From assembly GCF_041538045.1 (NCBI RefSeq), contig NZ_JBGOSE010000016.1, forward strand, positions 8,384 through 72,383: a stretch of 64,000 bases of DNA, in the 5' to 3' direction. Under the pieces are notes generated by a model. That model was not told the DNA's origin, ran no database searches, and was given only the letters and a program-made list of their open reading frames with translations. Shown piece by piece: positions 44,082 to 52,896 of the stretch. The position numbers were made by a program, and so were the translations under genes. Every line of letters starts with the position of its first letter. Position 1 is the first letter of the stretch. This stretch comes from Aliiglaciecola sp041538045. Lineage in GTDB: Bacteria > Pseudomonadota > Gammaproteobacteria > Enterobacterales > Alteromonadaceae.

Positions 44082-45623
44082 ATGCAACTGAATTCCACTG
44101 AAATTGCAGAACTGATCAAAAAACGAATTGAACAGTTTGATGTAAAAAGTGAAGCTCGTAACGAAGGTACCATTGTTGGTGTAACTGACGGTATCATTCG
44201 TGTCCATGGCCTTGCCGATGTAATGCAAGGTGAAATGATTGAGCTTCCTGGTAATCGTTATGCTATCGCATTGAACCTTGAACGAGATTCTGTAGGTGCG
44301 GTAGTAATGGGTCCTTATGCGGATCTACGTGAAGGTATGAAAGTCCAATCTACAGGTCGTATTTTGGAAGTTCCTGTTGGCCGTGCCCTTTTAGGTCGCG
44401 TAGTTAACACCTTGGGTGAGCCTATTGATGGTAAAGGCGCAATTGATGCTGAAGGTTTTGAACCAGTAGAAAAAATTGCTCCAGGCGTAATTGAACGTCA
44501 ATCAGTAGACCGACCTATCCAAACAGGTTATAAATCGGTTGATGCCATGATCCCAGTAGGTCGTGGACAACGTGAATTGGTTATCGGTGACCGTCAAACA
44601 GGTAAAACTGCTTTGGCAATCGATGCCATCATCAACCAAAAAGGCACTGGCGTTAGCTGTGTATACGTAGCGGTTGGCCAAAAGGCTTCTACCATTGCTA
44701 ACGTAGTACGTAAGCTAGAAGAGCACGGCGCAATGGATCACACCATTGTAGTTGCTGCTTCTGCGTCAGAATCAGCAGCACTTCAGTACTTAGCACCTTA
44801 TTCTGGTTGTACTATGGGTGAGTTTTTCCGTGACCGCGGTGAAGACGCACTAATCGTATACGATGATTTGTCTAAGCAAGCTGTAGCCTATCGTCAAATA
44901 TCATTGCTACTTCGTCGTCCTCCAGGTCGTGAAGCTTATCCTGGTGATGTTTTCTATCTTCACTCTCGTCTTCTTGAGCGTGCAGCTCGTGTAAACGACG
45001 TTTACGTAGAAAAATTCACTAATGGTGAAGTAAAAGGCCAAACAGGTTCATTGACTGCATTGCCAATCATTGAAACTCAAGCCGGTGACGTATCAGCATT
45101 CGTACCTACTAACGTAATATCAATTACCGATGGTCAGATCTTCTTAGAATCTGATTTGTTTAACGCGGGTATTCGCCCAGCTGTTAACGCCGGTATTTCG
45201 GTATCTCGTGTTGGTGGTGCAGCGCAAACTAAAATCATCAAGAAACTAGGTGGCGGTATTCGTCTAGCCTTGGCTCAGTATCGTGAATTGGCTGCGTTCT
45301 CGCAGTTCGCATCTGACCTTGATGAAGCGACTCGTGAGCAACTTGAGCACGGTGAGCGCGTAACTGAATTAATGAAGCAAAACCAATATGCACCACTTTC
45401 AGTGGGCGATATGGGTGTATCTTTGTTTGCAGTTGAAAAAGGCTATTTGAAAGGCATCGAATTGAATAAAGTATTGGATTTCGAATCTTCACTACATTCA
45501 TTCATGAACGCTGAATATGCTGATCTTATGAAAACACTTAACGACACTGGTAATTACAACGGTGACATTGAAGCCCAGTTAACTGAAGCTTTGGACAAAT
45601 TCAAAGCAACGCAAACTTGGTAA
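44082..45623 (+). CDS. atpA: ATP synthase F1 subunit alpha
   Basis: 513 aa, canonical length. P-loop GDRQTGKTA near residue 170, the arginine-finger region (ISVSRVGGAAQTK) near 365-375, and the usual N-terminal beta-barrel and C-terminal helical bundle. Non-catalytic nucleotide-binding subunit. A perfect GGGTAGC/GCTACCC hairpin without a T-run sits between it and atpG (45630-45649). Confidence 0.98.
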   Translation: MQLNSTEIAELIKKRIEQFDVKSEARNEGTIVGVTDGIIRVHGLADVMQGEMIELPGNRYAIALNLERDSVGAVVMGPYADLREGMKVQSTGRILEVPVGRALLGRVVNTLGEPIDGKGAIDAEGFEPVEKIAPGVIERQSVDRPIQTGYKSVDAMIPVGRGQRELVIGDRQTGKTALAIDAIINQKGTGVSCVYVAVGQKASTIANVVRKLEEHGAMDHTIVVAASASESAALQYLAPYSGCTMGEFFRDRGEDALIVYDDLSKQAVAYRQISLLLRRPPGREAYPGDVFYLHSRLLERAARVNDVYVEKFTNGEVKGQTGSLTALPIIETQAGDVSAFVPTNVISITDGQIFLESDLFNAGIRPAVNAGISVSRVGGAAQTKIIKKLGGGIRLALAQYRELAAFSQFASDLDEATREQLEHGERVTELMKQNQYAPLSVGDMGVSLFAVEKGYLKGIELNKVLDFESSLHSFMNAEYADLMKTLNDTGNYNGDIEAQLTEALDKFKATQTW

Positions 45624-45675
45624 TCAATTGGGTAGCTTAACCGCTACCCTAACGTTGAGAAATCGGAGATAAGTC

Positions 45676-46536
45676 ATGGCCAGCGGTAAAGAGATAAAAG
45701 GTAAGATCGGGAGTATTAAAAACACTCAAAAGATCACCAGTGCTATGGAAATGGTTGCCGCGTCTAAAATGAAAAAGGCGCAAGACCGTATGGAATCCAG
45801 CCGTCCATATGCCGAAAGCATGCGTCAAGTGATTGGTCACGTGGCCCACGGTAACCTTGAATATCGCCATCCTTATTTGGATGAGCGTGAGGTGAAACGT
45901 GTTGGTTATATCGTGATTTCAACTGACCGTGGTCTGTGTGGTGGATTGAACTCAAATGAGTTCAAAAAAGTAAGCCAAGACGTCAAAAAATGGCAAGACC
46001 AAGACGTTGAAGTGAGCTTCGCTGCATTGGGCGCAAAAGCATGTGGTTTTTTCGGCCGATTCGGAGGCAAGGTACTTGCAGCTGAATCTGGGATAGGTGA
46101 TTCGCCAAGTGTTCAAGATGTTATTGGTTTAGTACGTGTAATGTTAAACGCGTACAACGAAGGTGAAATAGACCGTTTGTTTTTGGTCTACAACGACTTT
46201 GTCAATACTATGACGCAAGAACCCAGAATCGATCAATTGTTACCTTTGCCTAAGTCTGATGAAGAAGAATTAAAGCATCGTTGGGATTACATTTACGAAC
46301 CAGATCCAAAACCAATTTTGGAAAAATTAATGGTCCGTTATATCGAATCTCAGGTGTACCAAGGCGTAGTAGAAAATTCTGCGTCAGAGCAAGCCGCGCG
46401 AATGGTAGCGATGAAAGCCGCTACTGATAACGCAGGCGATCTAATCGATGATTTGCAATTGGTATACAACAAAGCACGTCAAGCAGCTATCACACAAGAA
46501 ATTAGTGAGATAGTGAGCGGCGCGGCAGCGGTGTAG
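45676..46536 (+). CDS. atpG: ATP synthase F1 subunit gamma
   Basis: 286 aa. Starts MASGKEIKGKIGSIKNTQKITSAMEMVAASKM and ends with the conserved MKAATDNAGDLIDDLQLVYNKARQAAITQEISEIVSGAAA. These two helices form the rotating coiled coil of the central shaft. Confidence 0.97.
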   Translation: MASGKEIKGKIGSIKNTQKITSAMEMVAASKMKKAQDRMESSRPYAESMRQVIGHVAHGNLEYRHPYLDEREVKRVGYIVISTDRGLCGGLNSNEFKKVSQDVKKWQDQDVEVSFAALGAKACGFFGRFGGKVLAAESGIGDSPSVQDVIGLVRVMLNAYNEGEIDRLFLVYNDFVNTMTQEPRIDQLLPLPKSDEEELKHRWDYIYEPDPKPILEKLMVRYIESQVYQGVVENSASEQAARMVAMKAATDNAGDLIDDLQLVYNKARQAAITQEISEIVSGAAAV

Positions 46537-46567
46537 GCAAAGGTTTAAAAATTAATGAGGACTAAAC

Positions 46568-47953
46568 ATGAGTCAAGGTAAGGTCGTCCAAATCATTGGT
46601 GCGGTTGTGGATATTGAATTTCCACAAGATGCCGTTCCAACTATATATGACGCACTGATAGTTACCGAAGGTAACTTGAAGGGATTAACCTTAGAAGTGC
46701 AACAGCAACTTGGTGGCGGTGTGGTACGTAGTATCGCATTGGGAACCACTGACGGCTTAAGCCGTGGGTTAGCTGTAGAAAATACAGGTGCACCTATTAC
46801 AGTTCCAGTTGGTACCAAAACATTGGGCCGTATTATGGACGTATTAGGTAATCCAATCGACGAAGCTGGCCCAATTGGTGAAGAAGAGCGTATGTCTATT
46901 CACCGTGCAGCGCCTAGCTACGAAGACCAATCAAGTTCTGTAGAACTACTTGAAACTGGTATCAAAGTAATCGACTTAGTTTGTCCCTTCGCAAAAGGTG
47001 GTAAAGTTGGTCTATTCGGTGGTGCTGGTGTAGGTAAAACAGTAAACATGATGGAATTGATTCGTAACATCGCTATCGAGCATAGTGGATACTCAGTATT
47101 CGCCGGTGTTGGTGAGCGTACTCGTGAAGGTAACGATTTCTATCACGAAATGAACGAATCTAACGTACTAGACAAAGTATCACTAGTATATGGACAGATG
47201 AACGAGCCTCCTGGAAACCGTTTACGCGTAGCGTTAACTGGTTTGACTATGGCCGAGAAATTCCGTGACGAAGGTCGTGACGTACTGTTCTTCGTAGATA
47301 ACATCTATCGTTATACACTAGCTGGTACAGAAGTATCTGCACTACTAGGTCGTATGCCATCAGCGGTAGGTTACCAGCCTACATTGGCTGAAGAGATGGG
47401 TGTATTGCAAGAACGTATTGCATCTACTAAGACTGGTTCAATCACATCAATCCAAGCGGTATACGTACCTGCGGATGATTTGACTGACCCTAGCCCAGCA
47501 ACAACCTTTGCTCACTTGGATGCAACAGTTGTATTGTCTCGTGATATCGCTTCTTTGGGTATTTACCCAGCGGTTGATCCACTAGATTCTACGTCTCGTC
47601 AGCTTGACCCTCAGGTTATTGGTCAAGAGCATTATGACACAGCACGTGGCGTTCAGTCGGTTCTTCAGCGTTATAAAGAATTGAAAGATATCATTGCGAT
47701 TCTAGGTATGGACGAATTGTCAGAAGAAGACAAATTATCTGTATCTCGTGCTCGTAAGATCCAGCGTTTCTTGTCACAGCCATTCTTCGTTGCTGAAGTA
47801 TTTACCGGTTCACCGGGCAAATATGTATCTTTGAAAGATACTATCAGTGGCTTTAAAGGGATCCTTGCAGGTGAGTATGATCACTTACCAGAGCAAGCTT
47901 TCTATATGGTTGGCTCAATTGACGAAGCCGCTGAAAAAGCCAAAGGCAAGTAA
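46568..47953 (+). CDS. atpD: ATP synthase F1 subunit beta
   Basis: 461 aa, canonical. Walker A GGAGVGKTV near residue 150, the catalytic-Glu region GERTREGNDFYHEM and Walker B DVLFFVDNIYRY. Catalytic subunit of F1. An intrinsic-terminator-like hairpin lies directly behind it. Confidence 0.98.
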   Translation: MSQGKVVQIIGAVVDIEFPQDAVPTIYDALIVTEGNLKGLTLEVQQQLGGGVVRSIALGTTDGLSRGLAVENTGAPITVPVGTKTLGRIMDVLGNPIDEAGPIGEEERMSIHRAAPSYEDQSSSVELLETGIKVIDLVCPFAKGGKVGLFGGAGVGKTVNMMELIRNIAIEHSGYSVFAGVGERTREGNDFYHEMNESNVLDKVSLVYGQMNEPPGNRLRVALTGLTMAEKFRDEGRDVLFFVDNIYRYTLAGTEVSALLGRMPSAVGYQPTLAEEMGVLQERIASTKTGSITSIQAVYVPADDLTDPSPATTFAHLDATVVLSRDIASLGIYPAVDPLDSTSRQLDPQVIGQEHYDTARGVQSVLQRYKELKDIIAILGMDELSEEDKLSVSRARKIQRFLSQPFFVAEVFTGSPGKYVSLKDTISGFKGILAGEYDHLPEQAFYMVGSIDEAAEKAKGK

Positions 47954-47976
47954 GACGCAATATACTGCGTCTTTTT
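47952..47976 (+). terminator. Terminator-like hairpin between atpD and atpC
   Basis: Perfect 8-bp stem AAGACGCA/TGCGTCTT and a short loop, ending in a 5-T run, right after the atpD stop and before the atpC ribosome site. It would attenuate atpC or mark an mRNA end. Confidence 0.65.
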
Positions 47977-48011
47977 CCTTAGTTTTTTCGTAAACCTAAA
48001 TAGGAGGTCCC

Positions 48012-48425
48012 ATGGCAATGACAGTACATCTGGATGTGGTAAGTGCCGAAGACAAGATTTTTTCTGGTCTGGTAGAAACTATTCAGATTACCGGTAGTGA
48101 AGGTGAGCTAGGTATTCATCCTGGACACGCACCTTTAATTACAGCGTTAAATCCTGGCATGGTTCGTTTGGTTAAACAGTTTGGTGAAGAAGAAATCATC
48201 TACATTGCTGGTGGACTGTTAGAAGTTCAACCTGGTACTGTGACTGTTTTGGCTGATACTGCTGTTCGCGCAGAAGACTTAGATGAACAATCTGCTTTAG
48301 AAGCAAAACGTTCAGCTGAAGAACATATCGCAAACGGTGGAGCTGACTTTGATTATGCTGAAGCCGCTGCTCAACTTGCAGAAGCCATCGCGCAAATCCG
48401 ATTAATTCAGAAATTGCGTAAATAA
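48012..48425 (+). CDS. atpC: ATP synthase F1 subunit epsilon
   Basis: 137 aa, ATG 48012 with a very strong AGGAGG 5 bases upstream. N-terminal beta-sandwich (TVHLDVVSAEDKIFSGLVETIQITGSEGELGIHPGHAPLI) and C-terminal two-helix part that can inhibit rotation. Last gene of the operon. Confidence 0.97.
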   Translation: MAMTVHLDVVSAEDKIFSGLVETIQITGSEGELGIHPGHAPLITALNPGMVRLVKQFGEEEIIYIAGGLLEVQPGTVTVLADTAVRAEDLDEQSALEAKRSAEEHIANGGADFDYAEAAAQLAEAIAQIRLIQKLRK

Positions 48426-48444
48426 CCAGAATTTAGTTATTCGT

Positions 48445-48474
48445 AAAAAACCCAGCCAAGTGCTGGGTTTTTTT
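48445..48474 (+). terminator. Terminator of the atp operon
   Basis: Stem ACCCAGC/GCTGGGT within A-run and a 7-T run, symmetrical, 20 bp past atpC. Confidence 0.9.
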
Positions 48475-48595
48475 ATAACTAAGGTTTTGTAACCATGATT
48501 AATTGAGCCTAAAAACGATTAGTAGTGGTTTAAAAAGACAACTCTGGTTTATAGTTAACCTTAATGCAATCTGCGCAAGGACCTAGTTCTTCCAT

Positions 48596-49024
48596 ATGAA
48601 AATCAATACAATCATGACGACAGATATCGTTTGTGTGCAAATGGACAGCACTTTATCTGAAGTAAAAAGACTATTTGAAAACCATAAATTCCATCATTTG
48701 TTAGTGGTGGAAAATACCAAGCTAGTGGGCATTTTATCGGATAGAGATTACTTAAAAGCGATTAGCCCCAATATCGATACAGCTGTTGAATCCCTGCGAG
48801 ATAGCGCTAGTCTAAACAAACGGGTGCACCAAATTATGAGTCGCGACTTAGTCACCCTGTCGCCCAGCAGTGGACTTTTCAAAGCCATTCAAACCTTTAA
48901 TGCCAACGGCGTTTCCTGTATTCCGGTTATTAATTCTGAATTTCAACCAGTGGGAATTTTAAGTTGGCGGGATGTATTCAAGTTCGTTGAAACAAAACAA
49001 ATAGAAAAGTACCTTTCAAAATAG
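48596..49024 (+). CDS. CBS-domain pair protein
   Basis: 142 aa consisting of two CBS motifs: residues ~1-60 (IMTTDIVCVQMDSTLSEVKRLFENHKFHHLLVVENTKLVGILSDRDYL) and ~78-138 (IMSRDLVTLSPSSGLFKAIQTFNANGVSCIPVINSEFQPVGILSWRDV). CBS pairs bind adenosyl ligands and act as energy sensors; no effector domain is attached. It lies between the atp terminator and the integron, and its last 9 bases overlap the 3' end of the convergent integrase gene. Confidence 0.9.
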   Translation: MKINTIMTTDIVCVQMDSTLSEVKRLFENHKFHHLLVVENTKLVGILSDRDYLKAISPNIDTAVESLRDSASLNKRVHQIMSRDLVTLSPSSGLFKAIQTFNANGVSCIPVINSEFQPVGILSWRDVFKFVETKQIEKYLSK

Positions 49025-49981
49025 ATTAGTTAACGGACTAATCACTGAATTCCCTCCCCTTTGTAATATATGCGTATAGATTTGTGTGGTGCGCAGATCC
49101 GCATGGCCTAATTGATCTTGAACCGTGCGAATGTCGGCCCCAGATTGTAAAAGATGGGTTGCGAAGGTATGACGCAGCGTATGAGGTGTGACGTTCTTAT
49201 TGATTTCTGCATGCTTACTGGCAGTTCTTATCGCTTTTTGTAATCCAGACTCATCTAAATGATGACGCCGTAATTTTTTCGTTTCTGGATCGATAGATAA
49301 GCGACTAGAGGGAAATAGATATTGCCACCCCAATTCGTTAGTCGCTGACTTGTACTTAACTCTTAATCTATTTGGTAACCAAACCCCAGAAAAATTGGGG
49401 TTAGCAATATCAGTAGTTAAATAGTGATCCACTAAAACTACCTGTTTATGTAAATCTGAAATCAGGTTATCAGCTAAAGTTACCACACGATGTTTACCGC
49501 CTTTGCTGTTCCATATTCGCACCGATTTATAGTCAAAATCTATATCCTTAACCCGCAGTCGAATACATTCCATTAAGCGTAACCCGCTGCCATACAAAAG
49601 CGATGCAGGTAGTTTATAATTGGCATTGATGCAATTGAGTAAGGCACGTACTTCGGGTTGTGTTAACACCACAGGTAGTTTTTGTTGTCGAATGCTACGC
49701 ACATACTTCAACTTTAAAGATAAGGGCTTCTCAATAATTTCTGCGTACAAAAAAGACAGCGCATTCAAGGCAATTTTTTGAGTGGAAACTGCAACGTCTA
49801 ATTCCAACACCAAATGGGATAAAAACTGTTCTACTTCCAAATTATGTAACTGAGCAGGATGACGCTTGTTATGAAAATGAATGTAGCTACTTATCCAAGT
49901 TAAATAGGTTTGAATGGTACGTTTTGCATAATGACGCTGATACATTTCGTCTTTCAACATTTCCAAAAATGGCGATTTCAT
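49016..49981 (-). CDS. intI: Integron integrase IntI
   Basis: 321 aa from ATG 49981, chosen because a LexA-type box sits just upstream and the protein then has the usual IntI start (MKSPFLEMLKDEMYQRHYAKRTIQTYLTWISSYIHFHNKRHP) and length; the open frame reaches 50083. Tyrosine recombinase with catalytic residues in SGLRLMECIRLRVKDIDF (R), the HTLRHTFATHLL box (H..R) and TTQIYTHIL (Y). An IntI-specific insertion (LRRHHLDESGLQKAIRTASKHA) precedes the second catalytic box. It recombines attI with attC sites, and cassettes follow divergently. Confidence 0.95.
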   Translation of the reverse strand: MKSPFLEMLKDEMYQRHYAKRTIQTYLTWISSYIHFHNKRHPAQLHNLEVEQFLSHLVLELDVAVSTQKIALNALSFLYAEIIEKPLSLKLKYVRSIRQQKLPVVLTQPEVRALLNCINANYKLPASLLYGSGLRLMECIRLRVKDIDFDYKSVRIWNSKGGKHRVVTLADNLISDLHKQVVLVDHYLTTDIANPNFSGVWLPNRLRVKYKSATNELGWQYLFPSSRLSIDPETKKLRRHHLDESGLQKAIRTASKHAEINKNVTPHTLRHTFATHLLQSGADIRTVQDQLGHADLRTTQIYTHILQRGGNSVISPLTNLF

Positions 49982-50006
49982 CCCCTTTACGATCCTTGTA
50001 AAAGCA

Positions 50007-50022
50007 CTGTATAAAACACCAG
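50007..50022. promoter_or_regulatory. LexA-box-like operator of intI
   Basis: CTGTATAAAACACCAG has the CTG-N10-CAG spacing of the gammaproteobacterial SOS box and lies 26 bp before the intI start codon. It implies SOS control of the integrase, as described for many integrons. Confidence 0.72.
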
Positions 50023-50149
50023 AATAGACAACTACTCCGCATAACAGCAAGAAAATGGAATAAAACTGTACTTTTACCAACACAAGTCCACTCTTCAGGA
50101 CATATTTTTAACCTGTACAGGCACTTATCAATTATGTTAAAAAAGACAA

Positions 50150-50216
50150 TAACTAAATAAAGGAAATATTCCGCGTTGGTTTAAAGGAATTTTTCTAACT
50201 AAGAATATTGTTATAT
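50150..50216 (+). other. attI: attI recombination site (approximate)
   Basis: The region between divergent intI and the first cassette must hold attI. The most likely crossover is in GTTATAT at 50210-50216 (G^TTRKRY-like), directly before the first cassette ORF. The left limit is a guess. Confidence 0.5.
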
Positions 50217-50556
50217 GCCTATGAAAACTTTGTATAGATTGCTTGCTTTGATTATATGTTTTGCCGCGTTAATCCAATGGTACGGAATTGGTGAAAGAAT
50301 TATTCATGGCTTATGGCAGTGGTTTAAATTTTATGGATATAGCAATGATGGGCGTACGACTGTTAGTGAAACTTCTTTAATAATCACATCCGTTGCGACA
50401 TTCATCACTCTCATTTTTTGCATTTTATTGCACAAATATAGCGAGGATAAATTTACTAAATTAACCGTTAAGCTGTCTTCTTATTCATTAACACTAGGTT
50501 ACTCTTCATTAATTGTGTTACTAATAAGCCCAATAGGTTTTTTAGTGCAGAGATAG
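50215..50556 (+). CDS. Cassette 1: small three-helix membrane protein, unknown
   Basis: 113 aa. Three predicted transmembrane helices (about residues 5-22, 52-72, 90-109), with little loop sequence and no recognised family. The start may be ATG 50215, inside the recombination core, or ATG 50221 (MKTLYRLL). It is the first cassette of the array, hence closest to any attI-side promoter. Its attC has been split by the insertion sequence at 50576. Confidence 0.6.
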   Translation: MPMKTLYRLLALIICFAALIQWYGIGERIIHGLWQWFKFYGYSNDGRTTVSETSLIITSVATFITLIFCILLHKYSEDKFTKLTVKLSSYSLTLGYSSLIVLLISPIGFLVQR

Positions 50557-50560
50557 CGGC

Positions 50561-50575
50561 ATATAACAACACGCC
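50561..50575 (+). other. attC: attC of cassette 1, left end (interrupted)
   Basis: TATAACAACACGCC is the 5' arm. The other part is at 52114-52203. Joined, CGCCCTGTTCAAG pairs with CCTTAACAGGGCG near the GTTAGGC core (52197-52203), and CAGTTGGCT pairs with AGCCAACT. This shows an intact attC before insertion. Confidence 0.8.
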
Positions 50576-50594
50576 CTGAGGTGGACCGCAAGCG

Positions 50595-51863
50595 CTAAAG
50601 CCTGCTATCCACCGCAAATTTCAGCAACGGTGAGCCTTTACTTTTCAACGCTGTCAAATAGGACGATTCGTCATATGCGGTCCTTGTTTTCCAACACCTA
50701 AATAGTATCCGTATCCACTTAAAAGCCAGTGACCTGATGATGGTGTTATGTGGCTTTCCTTTGGCTTCTTGTTGCCGGTAATACGCCTTTGCCCAAAACG
50801 AATAACGTACAGATAAACCCGCCCATTCAACAAACGTTTGCCGTAAAAACTTGGTACATGAATATCGCCAATGTATCCATTCCTTTTTTCCGCTACGTTC
50901 CGTTACAGGCGCAATACCTGCGTATTTTTGTATTTCTTCAGGCGAATTATAACGGTCACGATTTGAGCCCATTGCCGCGAGTAAACGAGGGGCTATTTGT
51001 GGGCCTGCACCTGGCAAACTATCAAAAATAAATCGGTCATTATGCTGTTTGTAGAGCGTTTTAATCTCATCATCAAAGCGTTCAATGGAAAACATGAGCT
51101 GTTTAAGTTGGGGAATGAGGCACTCAATAAGAAGTAAGTTTGGCGCAATGACTGCTTCGTCATTGGTGAGTGCTTCGGCTTGTTTGATTTCATGGATACG
51201 TTTTTCATTTACCTCAGAATAACGTGAGTTATGCAGGTTAAAGAAATCAATAAACGACTGCTTTCTGGCTCTCTTTGCTTGTGCGAGTGATGGCCAACGT
51301 GAAATAAAATCGCAGAATATAATGGTATCCCTTTCTTTAAACCAATCAAGCACATGGGGATAATAATTCTTCAGTGTTGTGGTAATTCGATTGGTTAAAT
51401 CAACGCGTTCTTGTACCAGCTTGCGACGATATTCAACTAATTGAGATAGCTTTCTAATCACTTCTGATTCGGGGGTAATGACCTTTAGTTTGTCCATGTG
51501 AAGTTTTAGAATTTCGGTCTGGATAGCGGCATCGGTAGGATCATCTTTTGCACCACTTTGCGTGAACGTTTCTCGATATCTAGCCACACTTCTGGGGTTA
51601 ATGGGAAATAAAACGATATGGTTAAACTTGCTCAATGCATAAATAAGTGGTCCTTTTTTAAGCTCACATGCAACGGCAACGAGCTGACCTTTATATCGCG
51701 CTCTTAAGTCGTTTGCCCAAGCGTTAATGTGCTTGGGCTGAGACGAAATGACACTAAAACATTGGCTATTTGTACGGCAATTTAGTTCACAAATGTCGTG
51801 TTTACGATCCGCCCAGTCGATACCGATGAGCGCTGCAAAATTAGAAACTTCAAAGGCTTTCAT
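50595..51863 (-). CDS. IS110-family DEDD transposase (copy 1)
   Basis: 422 aa from ATG 51863, chosen because AGGAGG lies 6 bases upstream; the frame is open to 51977 but that extension lies in the non-coding leader. N-terminal RuvC-like DEDD domain: LIGIDWADRKHD (first D), ACELKKGPLIYAL (E) and AKDDPTDA (DD). A coiled middle follows, then the C-terminal Tnp20 domain (LPGAGPQIAPRLLAAMGSNRDRYNSPEEIQKYAGIAPVTERSGKK) with the conserved catalytic-Ser region. Such enzymes use a structured bridge/seeker RNA from the element. Confidence 0.93.
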   Translation of the reverse strand: MKAFEVSNFAALIGIDWADRKHDICELNCRTNSQCFSVISSQPKHINAWANDLRARYKGQLVAVACELKKGPLIYALSKFNHIVLFPINPRSVARYRETFTQSGAKDDPTDAAIQTEILKLHMDKLKVITPESEVIRKLSQLVEYRRKLVQERVDLTNRITTTLKNYYPHVLDWFKERDTIIFCDFISRWPSLAQAKRARKQSFIDFFNLHNSRYSEVNEKRIHEIKQAEALTNDEAVIAPNLLLIECLIPQLKQLMFSIERFDDEIKTLYKQHNDRFIFDSLPGAGPQIAPRLLAAMGSNRDRYNSPEEIQKYAGIAPVTERSGKKEWIHWRYSCTKFLRQTFVEWAGLSVRYSFWAKAYYRQQEAKGKPHNTIIRSLAFKWIRILFRCWKTRTAYDESSYLTALKSKGSPLLKFAVDSRL

Positions 51864-52113
51864 TATTGGCCTCCTAAGCGTAAAGTTAGAATTGGAATAT
51901 GGTGGTAAATTTGTTTCTTCGCAGGTCTTATAGATAGTCGGTGCGACGACATTCCCTGAGTATGCGTAGTGAAACAAGTGACTTCTGTTGATTCGAAAGT
52001 CTTGTTATGAGCATCAAATGCTATCGCTCAAATATTCGTGATCAACAGAAGCATATTCCACCGATTAATGAGATAGGTAAACTGATTAATTAATGGAACG
52101 GTCAAACTATAAG
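51864..52113 (-). ncRNA. Candidate bridge/seeker RNA region in IS copy 1 leader
   Basis: 250-bp non-coding 5' end of the element. It holds an 11-bp inverted repeat (CTTCTGTTGAT 51982-51992 / ATCAACAGAAG 52041-52051) enclosing 48 bases with an inner AGCATCAAATGCT hairpin. This stem with internal loops is the kind of fold expected of an IS110 bridge RNA. Boundaries, loops and transcription are not determined. Confidence 0.5.
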
Positions 52114-52203
52114 CTGTTCAAGCGGGACTTCTAACAGTTGGCTGGTTTCGCTTCGCTCACAATTTTAGCCAACTATTATAAGCCCCTTAACAGGGCGTTA
52201 GGC
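52114..52203 (+). other. attC: attC of cassette 1, right part (interrupted)
   Basis: Continues the attC begun at 50561. Inner arms AACAGTTGGCTGG/TTTTAGCCAACT and outer arm CCTTAACAGGGCGTTAGGC, with core GTTAGGC at 52197-52203. Confidence 0.85.
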
Positions 52204-52218
52204 ATTTAGGAGAGTTCA

Positions 52219-52896
52219 GTGGTTATCTTTAGAATCTTATTTAGCCTGATTATTATTGGGGCTGCTATTTATTGGTACTTTAACCCTGATAGTCATATGG
52301 AACCAATCATAATAATTATTTCTTCAGTTTTGGTTCTTATTGCAAGCTTTAATCACTGGTCTGCTCGTAAAAAATCGGATGAAAAGCCTGTTAAAGAAAG
52401 TGAACTTTCAATAGATATTATTTCCCCAAAAATACGCTGTTATCGTGAATGGATCGACTACGGCATTAAAATAGACTTTGAGCTTTTCTTTAGCAAAAAG
52501 GTTTTAATTAAAAGCATAAAACTTAAATATAAAGAGCCGTTTGGGCTTGGTGAAAAGTGGGAACAAAGAGCTGATTTATATTATGTTGAACTAGATCATG
52601 AAGACTTATTGGCGCAGGATTTGGCGCAACTAGAAAAATCACTTAAAGAAAAAGCTTCATTACCTAGTTTCCCTCGCACTTTTGAAGAAAAATCTATTTT
52701 ACAAGTTACTTTATGTGGCTATGTTGCTGGTGAACGTTTGCCCGATGGTTGGGAGGGCGTTTCGTTGAAGAATTGGACATTAGTTGTTGAGTATAACGAA
52801 AATCAAACACTTGAGACTCCGATTATACTCCAAGCACATGATAAGTCAGAGAAGCGAGCAACTGAGTTTAAATATGTTGGTTTCGTAAATGCCTAA
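52219..52896 (+). CDS. Cassette 2: membrane-anchored protein, unknown
   Basis: 225 aa from a GTG with GGAGAG upstream (52209-52214). Two N-terminal transmembrane helices (residues ~3-20 and ~29-46), then a soluble beta-rich domain (IISPKIRCYREWIDYGIKIDFELFFSKKVLIKSIKLKYKEPFGLG...). I do not recognise a family. The stop codon TAA lies within the left arm of its attC, so the cassette is compact. Confidence 0.7.
   Translation: MVIFRILFSLIIIGAAIYWYFNPDSHMEPIIIIISSVLVLIASFNHWSARKKSDEKPVKESELSIDIISPKIRCYREWIDYGIKIDFELFFSKKVLIKSIKLKYKEPFGLGEKWEQRADLYYVELDHEDLLAQDLAQLEKSLKEKASLPSFPRTFEEKSILQVTLCGYVAGERLPDGWEGVSLKNWTLVVEYNENQTLETPIILQAHDKSEKRATEFKYVGFVNA

Larger units (their letters stand above)
50576..52113 (-). 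mobile_element. IS110-family insertion sequence, copy 1, inserted in attC
   Basis: 1538 bp, bounded by comparing the two copies and their different flanks. It encodes one DEDD-type transposase with only 19 bp behind its stop but 250 bp before its start (51864-52113). It has no terminal inverted repeats or target duplication that I can see, as usual for IS110. It is inserted directly after CGCC of the attC left arm. Attack on attC sites is known for a subset of IS1111/IS110 elements. Confidence 0.92.

Noticed and set aside
49982..50083. N-terminal hydrophobic extension of IntI
   Set aside because: The extension is not family-like, covers the LexA-type box and would make the protein 355 aa instead of ~320.
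51864..51977. 38-residue N-terminal extension of the IS transposase
   Set aside because: The ATG at 51863 has an AGGAGG at the right distance and gives the normal DEDD start; the extension lies in the non-coding leader.
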